Below are positions 17,054-23,315 of a DNA stretch of 64,000 bases, piece by piece. The notes beneath the pieces are model-generated. The model had not been told where the DNA came from. It did no database searches and saw only the letters and a program-made list of their open reading frames with translations. This DNA is from Paenibacillus mucilaginosus 3016 (GTDB lineage: Bacteria > Bacillota > Bacilli > Paenibacillales > NBRC-103111): assembly GCF_000250655.1 (NCBI RefSeq), contig NC_016935.1, positions 2,064,001 to 2,128,000 on the forward strand, given 5' to 3'. The stretch's first letter is position 1, and each line of letters starts with the position of its first letter. The translations under genes and the position numbers were made by a program.

Positions 17054-17692
17054 TTATTCAGAGATTTCCCTTTTGTATATACGATAGAAAACTAAGCCCA
17101 TGGAGACCAAGAGGAAGGATATAAGTAAAACCAAAACAGCGTCGTAGAGATAAAGTGAGACTATTGCTGAACAAGCGCACAAGATAGAGATCATTAAAAT
17201 CGGTACTAAGTCCGGAAAGGTTTGCTTATTGTTAAGACGAATAAAGGAAAAACCCAGACGAAATTTAATTAAAAAGAAGCAGAGTACAATATTAAATACG
17301 CTTAAAAACAAAAACGGAAGGACTACACTTTCTTTAGCAAGAGTAATAAAAGAGGAGTCTGTCAAATGGCTTAGAAAAATATAAAAGATGATCTCAACAA
17401 TAATGTTCAATCCGTAAAAAGAAACGAAAATGGTGAGAGATTGTGAGAATTTAATTCTAAAGATAAGCCAGAAGCATAGCCAGGTTGCTAAAGGTTGAAA
17501 TATAGGAAGAGCCATTCCTTCTGGAATGAACCCTGACTGCAAAATAAAAGTTACTTGAGCCATAATCAGAGACGAAAGAATGATTTTGGATCTAAAGGGT
17601 CTTAATTGCTGCCTGAATAAAAGTAGAGACAAGCTAAATGCCGAAGGCCAGAAGATCAAAAAAGCCACGATGAACATCCACGCATTTTCCAA
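17054..17692 (-). CDS. Small polytopic membrane protein of the agr island (paralogue B)
   Basis: This is a 212-residue protein with about six membrane segments. It carries the family motifs LSLLLFRQQL near residue 22, LSSLIM near 40, LIFRIKF near 75, a Glu in IIVEIIFYI and FRLGFSFIRLN near 145. GAGGGGG precedes the ATG by about 12 bases. It begins 12 bases after paralogue A stops. It is the closest in motif content to paralogue C, consistent with tandem duplication followed by divergence. No enzyme motif is present. Confidence 0.72.
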   Translation of the reverse strand: MENAWMFIVAFLIFWPSAFSLSLLLFRQQLRPFRSKIILSSLIMAQVTFILQSGFIPEGMALPIFQPLATWLCFWLIFRIKFSQSLTIFVSFYGLNIIVEIIFYIFLSHLTDSSFITLAKESVVLPFLFLSVFNIVLCFFLIKFRLGFSFIRLNNKQTFPDLVPILMISILCACSAIVSLYLYDAVLVLLISFLLVSMGLVFYRIYKREISE

Positions 17693-17704
17693 GCACGTTC
17701 CCCC

Positions 17705-18358
17705 TCAATCTCTGCTCTCTTCACGATAAGCTAATCGGACGATCAGAAGCCAAAGGATGACCAGCACAATGACAATTAGAATCATTACCGCAGTATGAAG
17801 GAAGAAGATCGCAAACCCTGCTATTCCGGTGATGCAGAACGCGGCCAAGAGAAAAGCCAGCATCTGATCCGACATGCTTCGGAAGCGTACAAGGGATGGA
17901 TTGGCTGGAATGAAGGTAAAGCCTAAGCGGAAGTACTGAAGAATCCAGAGGATGAGCAGATTCGTTAAGATCAGCAGTCCCCCGACAGAGAACAAGTCTT
18001 CTTCAACCATGTGGTACACGACCCGATCCCATTGATAGCGCGTCATCAGGAAATTATAGAATACTTCCAAAAAAATATTAATAGGATAATACAAAATAAC
18101 CATTAGGATGGAGTGCCACCAGCGGAAACGAAAAATAAGCCCGTAGCAGAGAACTGCGCCGACGGGCTGAATAATGGATGTGAGATAGGCACTGTTTAGA
18201 AGCTGAAGGATGACCGAGAGAAGCGTCATCGGGATCACGGAGATCATTAATGGGGCTGTGTAGGCCGATACCCTCATACGAAACAAGGCGAGCCCCAGAG
18301 ATAAAACAATAGACCAAATGATTAGATATACAATGGTAAATACCAAAGGTCCTTCCAT
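17705..18358 (-). CDS. Small polytopic membrane protein of the agr island (paralogue A)
   Basis: This is a 217-residue protein from the ATG at 18358, chosen because AAGGAG lies 6-11 bases upstream; a GTG at 18382 is a weaker option. It has about six membrane segments, with LGLALFRMRV near residue 22, LIFRFRW near 72, a Glu in IFLEVFYNF near 91 and YFRLGFTFIP near 143. It is the first of the array and the most GC-rich of the five. It starts 39 bases after the XRE-LytTR gene stops, so it is probably in the same transcript. Confidence 0.72.
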   Translation of the reverse strand: MEGPLVFTIVYLIIWSIVLSLGLALFRMRVSAYTAPLMISVIPMTLLSVILQLLNSAYLTSIIQPVGAVLCYGLIFRFRWWHSILMVILYYPINIFLEVFYNFLMTRYQWDRVVYHMVEEDLFSVGGLLILTNLLILWILQYFRLGFTFIPANPSLVRFRSMSDQMLAFLLAAFCITGIAGFAIFFLHTAVMILIVIVLVILWLLIVRLAYREESRD

Positions 18359-18397
18359 TTCCTTACTCCTTGCTGCAAGCACCTATCCCTTTTAAAT

Positions 18398-19072
18398 TTA
18401 TATGTTCTTCTCTGCTGTTGTGAAGGAAGCTTTCTTGCCGGCTTTGCCGAATGAGAATTCCAGACTGCGCTGGGTATTGTTGGCGGTGTGACGGTTGATC
18501 AGATCGTGGTATTTCCGCTGGCGGATCGCGGAGATGGTGACGGAGACGCCTTTGCCTTCTTCATCGAAGTACAGCTTGCCTTTGCGCTCGTCATATTTGC
18601 GGATATGATGCAGATTTACGTACAGATCCGCATCCATTTTTTTGAAACCGTGTTCATCGAGGGTATCCAAAAACGTGCTGAAATCCAGCAGGGAATCGAT
18701 GCTCCAGGCGAGCCGGTCGGCTTCGGTGTGGTACGTAATTTCTTTCATGCCGATTTCGATAAAATAAACTTGGTTGAGGTCTACCTCCGGATAGCTGCGC
18801 GTTACCACAGGGGCAACATCATCGCTCATCAGGTGGCCTGCTTTGATCATAAGTTCCGTATAGGGATATCCGTAAGCGGCGGAGAGCTTTTGGAGCGTGT
18901 CCGGCGACGGTGTAATTTTGTCGTTAGTCGATCGGTTGCGTTCCAGTTCAAGGTCTCTTATGTACGCATGCGACAATCCGCTTTTTCTGGCTGCTTCCCT
19001 TAGTGACATGGAACCTCTAAGACCCTCTAAGAATTTACCGAAATCAGGAATAGGTTGTCCCATCCTGTTCAC
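18398..19072 (-). CDS. XRE-type regulator with LytTR-like C-terminal domain
   Basis: The 224-residue product has an N-terminal helix-turn-helix of the XRE/Cro family (~residues 10-80; LREAARKSGLSHAYIRDLE is the recognition region). The C-terminal half (~98-195) resembles a LytTR domain and matches the N-terminus of the GGDEF-EAL protein at 11708: both have HT(E/Q) followed by a beta-rich stretch, GF(K/R)xxD, xVNxxHxxxYDxRKGxxY. Two DNA-binding modules in one short protein is unusual. It is the first gene of the minus-strand island and is divergent from the gene at 19224. Repeats in the shared promoter region suggest autoregulation. Confidence 0.78.
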   Translation of the reverse strand: MNRMGQPIPDFGKFLEGLRGSMSLREAARKSGLSHAYIRDLELERNRSTNDKITPSPDTLQKLSAAYGYPYTELMIKAGHLMSDDVAPVVTRSYPEVDLNQVYFIEIGMKEITYHTEADRLAWSIDSLLDFSTFLDTLDEHGFKKMDADLYVNLHHIRKYDERKGKLYFDEEGKGVSVTISAIRQRKYHDLINRHTANNTQRSLEFSFGKAGKKASFTTAEKNI

Positions 19073-19088
19073 TCCTCTCTTGTCCTAT

Positions 19089-19152
19089 TGTACCGGACAA
19101 AGCTTCGAAAAGAAATAGTATTATAAAAAAATCTTTAATGTACCGAACTAAG
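19089..19152. promoter_or_regulatory. Direct-repeat operator in the divergent promoter region
   Basis: TGTACCGGACAAAG at 19089-19102 and TGTACCGAACTAAG at 19139-19152 are direct repeats exactly 50 bases apart. The first also forms TTGTCC-N9-GGACAA with the bases before it. A perfect minus-strand TATAAT -10 lies between them (19120-19125), and the second copy covers its -35 position while abutting the plus-strand -35 at 19155. This fits an operator that controls both divergent genes, most simply bound by the XRE-LytTR protein. Confidence 0.55.
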
Positions 19153-19154
19153 TC

Positions 19155-19183
19155 TTGACTGTTTGTAATATCAATAATACATT
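19155..19183 (+). promoter_or_regulatory. Promoter of the 145-aa gene
   Basis: TTGACT at 19155-19160, a 17-base spacer and TACATT at 19178-19183 lie about 40 bases before the start codon at 19224. Confidence 0.6.
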
Positions 19184-19223
19184 AGAAGTAGTATACTTTT
19201 TGAAAAAAAAGGGGGGACAACTA

Positions 19224-19661
19224 ATGAGAGATAAGATCATGAACCGGTGGAGTACTTACGAGCCTTTCTACGTGTCGTTCAACGGATATAAGGTGGCGGA
19301 CATCGTCATTACGAGCCATGCGCTCAGCCGCTGGACGGAACGGGTGGAAACGGAGCAGGGCGGAATTGAACACATCTGTTCCTTCTTATGGGACAAAATG
19401 AAGAATGAGAAAATCCAGCCTTATTATGCAAACGAGAAAGACGTGTATCTGATTGATGAAGATTTGGTGATGGTTGCGGAATTCGTGGAAATGAAGGAGG
19501 AGACGGACATCGCGGGGAACCCCCTGCACAAAATGATTGTCGTGACCTTCCTTGGCCGCGTATCCCAGGACATCCAGCTGCGCGACCTGAAAGCCTACTA
19601 TTCCTGGCTTCGCCATTCGCGCCGAATGACACTTGTGAAGCACGGGAGGAAGAGAAAATGA
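19224..19661 (+). CDS. Hypothetical protein, 145 aa, divergent from the agr-like island
   Basis: This soluble basic-ended protein contains ITSHALSRWTERV near residue 30 and a run of beta-strand-like segments (KDVYLIDEDLVMVAEFVEM, MIVVTFLGRVS) and ends HGRKRK. ATG 19224 is preceded by a run of A and GGGGGG. No family was recognised; the small alpha/beta layout recalls toxin-like or RNA-binding small proteins, but no catalytic set can be identified. It shares its promoter region with the XRE-LytTR gene, so it may be a target of that regulator. Confidence 0.65.
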   Translation: MRDKIMNRWSTYEPFYVSFNGYKVADIVITSHALSRWTERVETEQGGIEHICSFLWDKMKNEKIQPYYANEKDVYLIDEDLVMVAEFVEMKEETDIAGNPLHKMIVVTFLGRVSQDIQLRDLKAYYSWLRHSRRMTLVKHGRKRK

Positions 19662-19715
19662 ATACAGCCTGTATGCGGCCCTGAGCGATCGGGGCGAAAG
19701 CGAACGAATCACACG

Positions 19716-19745
19716 AGACCGGCCTGAGGGCTGGTCTTTTTTTGT
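19716..19745 (+). terminator. Terminator of the 145-aa gene
   Basis: A GACCGGC / GCTGGTC hairpin (one G-U pair) is followed by TTTTTTT. Confidence 0.85.
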
Positions 19746-19889
19746 CCCCGGCCTTCGGCTTCAAGTCCCTTCACACAACGAGGAGTATACCATACGTTTC
19801 CATTCATTGCATCGGTTTTTTGAAGAAAAATGCATAAATGGGTTTCCGCTGAGGGGAAAGTAGGAAGAACAGGAAGGGGATGAACCGTA

Positions 19890-21923
19890 ATGGCACGCGA
19901 TCTGCCGATCGGCAACGGCAATGTTCTGGTGAACTTTGATACGCATTATAATTTGCGCGATATGTATTTTCCTTACGTGGGTCAGGAAAATCAGGCTTTG
20001 GATCATTTGTCCCACTTTGGAGTCTGGACCGCGGAGGATTTCTTCTGGATCGACAACCCTGAGCTGAAGCGGGAGGCGGGATACCTCAACGAGTCGCTGG
20101 TGACGAACGTGAAATGCATGCATGACCGCCTGGGACTCGGTCTGCTGATCCGGGACGGCGTCGATGTGCAGGAAGACGTCTTCGTCCGCAAGGTGGTCGT
20201 CGAGAACCGCAGGAACGAGGAGCGGACGGTCAAGCTGTATTTTCACCTGGACCTGCACCTGTACGGCAACGGAGTGGGGGATACGGTCTACTATGATCCG
20301 GAGCTGAAGTCGCTCGTCTTCTACAAAGGCCACCGCTATCTTTCGCTCTCCTGCTCGGCAGGGGGCGGCAAGGAGGCCGGTGTCTCGTCCTTCGCGATCG
20401 GGCAGAAGGAGATGAATCACCTGCAGGGCACATGGAAGGATGCCGAGGACGGAAAGCTCGGACGCCATCCGATTGCCCAGGGCTCCGTGGACGGAACGAT
20501 CGAGCTGGAGCTCCGGATACCGGGCAGCGGAACGGCGGAGGCCTGGTTCTGGATCGTGTTCGGCAAGAATGCCGCGGACATCCAGCGTGTGGAAAAGGAA
20601 GTGCGCAAGGTCCACCCGCATACGCTTCTGCAGCGCACCTACAATCACTGGCTGCAATGGCTGGCGATGGACCGGCACGACCTGAAGCTGCTGGAGCCGG
20701 ACGTGGCATTGTTCTACAAGCGCAGCCTGCTGATTGTCCGGGCGAACACGGATAACCGGGGGGCGATCATTGCGGCGAACGACTCCGACATCATGAAGTT
20801 CAACAAGGATACGTACTCCTACATGTGGCCCCGCGACGGGGCTCTCATTACGCATGCGCTGGACCGTTCGGGATATCATGCGCTGACGAAGCGGTTTTTT
20901 CAATTCTGCAAAAAGGGGCTGACCTCCGAGGGGTACCTGCTGCACAAGTACAATCCGGACGGCTCGCCGGGCTCCTCCTGGCACCCGTGGATTGATGTGC
21001 GGGGGGAGAAGCAGCTGCCGATCCAGGAGGACGAGACGGCGCTTGTCATCTACGCTCTCTGGCACCATCACAAGCTGGCACGGACACTGGATGAAGCCCG
21101 GGACGATTACGACCATCTGGTGCTGCCCGCGGCCGACTTCATGTCGAAGTATCAGGATGCGTCAGGTCTGCCCCTGCCCTCGTATGACCTGTGGGAGGAG
21201 CGCTACGGTGTGCATCTGTTCACGGTGGCGAGTGTGTATGCAGGCCTGCTGGCTGCGGCGAATTTTGCGGATTATTTTCAGGACAAGGCCCGTGCCGTGT
21301 ACTACCGTGATCAGGCGGAGAAGGTCAAGCTCGCTGCGGAAAAATACATGTACTCGGAAAGCGAGAAGCGCTTCGTCCGCTCCCTCTACTGGAATTATGA
21401 CAAGATGACATATGAGCCCGATTTGACGCTGGACGCCAGTATGTACGCGGTGTTTGACTTCGGGCTGCTGCCTGCGTCGGATTCCCGGGTAGCCGCAACG
21501 ATGAAGGCGATCCGCGAGAAGCTGTGGATTCAGACGACGGTTGGGGGCCTTGGCCGCTACAGCAACGACTACTATCATCAGGTGACCAAGGACATTAGCC
21601 GGGTACCGGGCAACCCGTGGTTCATCTGCACGCTGTGGTACGCCGAATATCTGATCGCCACCGCGGCCGGAGAGCAGGATCTCGCGCCCGCGATGGAGCT
21701 CATCCGCTGGACGATGAGTCATGCGCTGCCGTCCGGCATCCTGGCGGAGCAGGTGCATCCGTTCACGGGCGAGCCGATGTCCGTCTCCCCGCTGACCTGG
21801 TCGCATGCGACGTTCGTGAAGGTCGTGCAGGAGTATCTCGCGAAGGTGAAGCTGTTCCGGCACCAGAAGCACGGGCGTGAGGACCAGAGCGACGAGAAGC
21901 TGCTGGAGCCGATGGGAGGGTAA
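19890..21923 (+). CDS. Glycoside hydrolase family 15 protein (glucoamylase-type)
   Basis: GH15 enzymes release glucose from non-reducing ends of alpha-glucans by inversion. The 677-residue product has an N-terminal beta-sandwich (~1-260; YNLRDMYFPYVGQENQ) and an (alpha/alpha)6 barrel (~290-650). The catalytic Glu pair is probably in YDLWEERYG and in SGILAEQVHPF; TYSYMWPRDGALI is a further GH15 hallmark. No signal peptide is present, so it acts inside the cell. AGGAAGGGG precedes the ATG. The glucose dehydrogenase gene starts three bases after its stop codon, so released glucose could be oxidised directly. Confidence 0.92.
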   Translation: MARDLPIGNGNVLVNFDTHYNLRDMYFPYVGQENQALDHLSHFGVWTAEDFFWIDNPELKREAGYLNESLVTNVKCMHDRLGLGLLIRDGVDVQEDVFVRKVVVENRRNEERTVKLYFHLDLHLYGNGVGDTVYYDPELKSLVFYKGHRYLSLSCSAGGGKEAGVSSFAIGQKEMNHLQGTWKDAEDGKLGRHPIAQGSVDGTIELELRIPGSGTAEAWFWIVFGKNAADIQRVEKEVRKVHPHTLLQRTYNHWLQWLAMDRHDLKLLEPDVALFYKRSLLIVRANTDNRGAIIAANDSDIMKFNKDTYSYMWPRDGALITHALDRSGYHALTKRFFQFCKKGLTSEGYLLHKYNPDGSPGSSWHPWIDVRGEKQLPIQEDETALVIYALWHHHKLARTLDEARDDYDHLVLPAADFMSKYQDASGLPLPSYDLWEERYGVHLFTVASVYAGLLAAANFADYFQDKARAVYYRDQAEKVKLAAEKYMYSESEKRFVRSLYWNYDKMTYEPDLTLDASMYAVFDFGLLPASDSRVAATMKAIREKLWIQTTVGGLGRYSNDYYHQVTKDISRVPGNPWFICTLWYAEYLIATAAGEQDLAPAMELIRWTMSHALPSGILAEQVHPFTGEPMSVSPLTWSHATFVKVVQEYLAKVKLFRHQKHGREDQSDEKLLEPMGG

Positions 21924-21926
21924 TGC

Positions 21927-23150
21927 ATGAAAGCCATCACGGTAACGGGATTGTCTGCCGCACCCGGAGCGGGAGGCGGGGAGCCGCGGCTGGAGCTTGG
22001 GGAGGCGGACAAACCGCAGCGGCGGACCGGCGCGGAAGTGCTCGTACGGGTGCTGTGCGTCGGACTCGACGGCACGGACCGCGAGATCATCAGCGAAAAG
22101 TACGGCGTTCCGCCGGAGGGCGACACGACGCTGATCATCGGGCACGAATCGCTCGGCGTGGTGGAGGAGGCCGACCCGGCGACGGGGCTGAAGCCCGGCG
22201 ACGCGGTCTGTGCACTCGTCCGCAGACCCTGCACGGTGCCGGCCTGCGTGGCCTGCCGCAACGGGCAGCAGGACTTCTGCGAGAGCGGGGCATACGTGGA
22301 GCGCGGGATCAAGGGCGCGCACGGGTTTCTCTCCGAGTACTACGTCGAGGAGGCCCGGTATCTCGTGCGCGTGCCGGCCGAAGCGCTGCCGTACGGTGTC
22401 ATGACGGAGCCGCAGAGCATCGTCGAGAAGGTGTGGAGCGAGGTGCAGCGCGTGCAGCAGCGCCTCGTCTGGCAGCCGAAGACGGCGGTCGTGCTCGGCT
22501 CGGGGCCGCTCGGTCTGCTGGCGGCGCTGACGTGCCGCTGCCTCGGCCTCGAGACCATCGTCTGGTCGAAGGCCCCGGCGGATTCCGCAGGGGCGCAGCT
22601 CGTGCGCGAGTGCGGCGGGGTGTACAAGGAGGCGGAGGACGCGCCGGCTGCCGCCGCGGGGGCTGAGGCGGGAGCGGCCGTCTCGCCGCTGAGCGCCTTC
22701 CTGGCCGCGCAGGGCAAGCGGGCCGACCTCATCTTCGAATGCACGGGCTTCAGCCCGCTGGCATTCGATGCGATGGAGGCGCTCGCGCCGAACGGCGTGC
22801 TGGCGCTGCTCGGGGTCACGCCCGGCTCCCGCAGCATCCGCATCTCGGCGGATCTGCTCAACCGGGAGCTCGTGCTCGAGAACAAGCTCATCCTGGGCTC
22901 GGTGAACGCGTCGCGAAGGGACTTCGAGACCGGACTCTACCGGCTGCAGCAGATGGAGGAGCGCTTCCCCGGCGTTCTTGGGAAGCTGGTGACCGAGCGG
23001 CTGCGGATGGAGGACGTGCCGCAGCTGGATTTTGCGAAGCTGGGGATCAAGGCGGTCGTGGACGTCGTTCCGCAGGAACAGTGGGTGCAGCTCGTGCGGG
23101 CCGAAGGTGCAGGTGCGGAAGCGGAGATCGCTTACAGCTTCACGGTGTAG
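21927..23150 (+). CDS. Zinc-type glucose 1-dehydrogenase (MDR superfamily)
   Basis: This is a medium-chain dehydrogenase of 407 residues, closest to archaeal-type NAD(P)-glucose dehydrogenases with the Glu_dehyd_C domain. Zinc-ligand region GHESLGVVEEADP, the structural Cys cluster (CTVPACVACRNGQQDFCESG) and the Rossmann motif VVLGSGPLGLL are all visible. A low-complexity Ala-rich insertion lies at ~235-250. It starts three bases after the GH15 stop, so the two form an operon that would convert intracellular alpha-glucan to gluconolactone. A strong terminator follows. Confidence 0.87.
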   Translation: MKAITVTGLSAAPGAGGGEPRLELGEADKPQRRTGAEVLVRVLCVGLDGTDREIISEKYGVPPEGDTTLIIGHESLGVVEEADPATGLKPGDAVCALVRRPCTVPACVACRNGQQDFCESGAYVERGIKGAHGFLSEYYVEEARYLVRVPAEALPYGVMTEPQSIVEKVWSEVQRVQQRLVWQPKTAVVLGSGPLGLLAALTCRCLGLETIVWSKAPADSAGAQLVRECGGVYKEAEDAPAAAAGAEAGAAVSPLSAFLAAQGKRADLIFECTGFSPLAFDAMEALAPNGVLALLGVTPGSRSIRISADLLNRELVLENKLILGSVNASRRDFETGLYRLQQMEERFPGVLGKLVTERLRMEDVPQLDFAKLGIKAVVDVVPQEQWVQLVRAEGAGAEAEIAYSFTV

Positions 23151-23171
23151 GCGGAAGCAGCCGGCTGACGT

Positions 23172-23207
23172 GAAAAAAGCGAGGCTCATGGGTTGAGCTC
23201 TCGCTTC
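23172..23207 (-). terminator. Terminator of the SLH surface-protein gene
   Basis: On the minus strand AAGCGAG pairs with CTCGCTT and is followed by TTTT. Confidence 0.65.
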
Positions 23208-23210
23208 AGT

Positions 23211-23259
23211 CTGTAGATCATCCCTCTTCCACAGGAAGGATCTACAGGCTTTTTTTATT
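23211..23259 (+). terminator. Terminator of the GH15-dehydrogenase operon
   Basis: CTGTAGATC pairs with GATCTACAG across a TTCCACAGG loop region and is followed by GCTTTTTTT. Confidence 0.88.
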
Positions 23260-23315
23260 GAATAGGTGAAGCCGCATGGAGGAGGCCCTGAGCTTATCCC
23301 AGCACAAACGGGAAC

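Noticed and set aside
19761-21116. 451-codon open frame antisense to the GH15 gene
   Set aside because: It is a shadow of GC-rich codon usage opposite a well-supported gene; no ribosome-binding site or domain pattern.
21162-23189. 675-codon open frame antisense to the GH15 and dehydrogenase genes
   Set aside because: Arg/His/Leu-rich translation typical of antisense frames in GC-rich DNA, opposite two genes with complete motifs.
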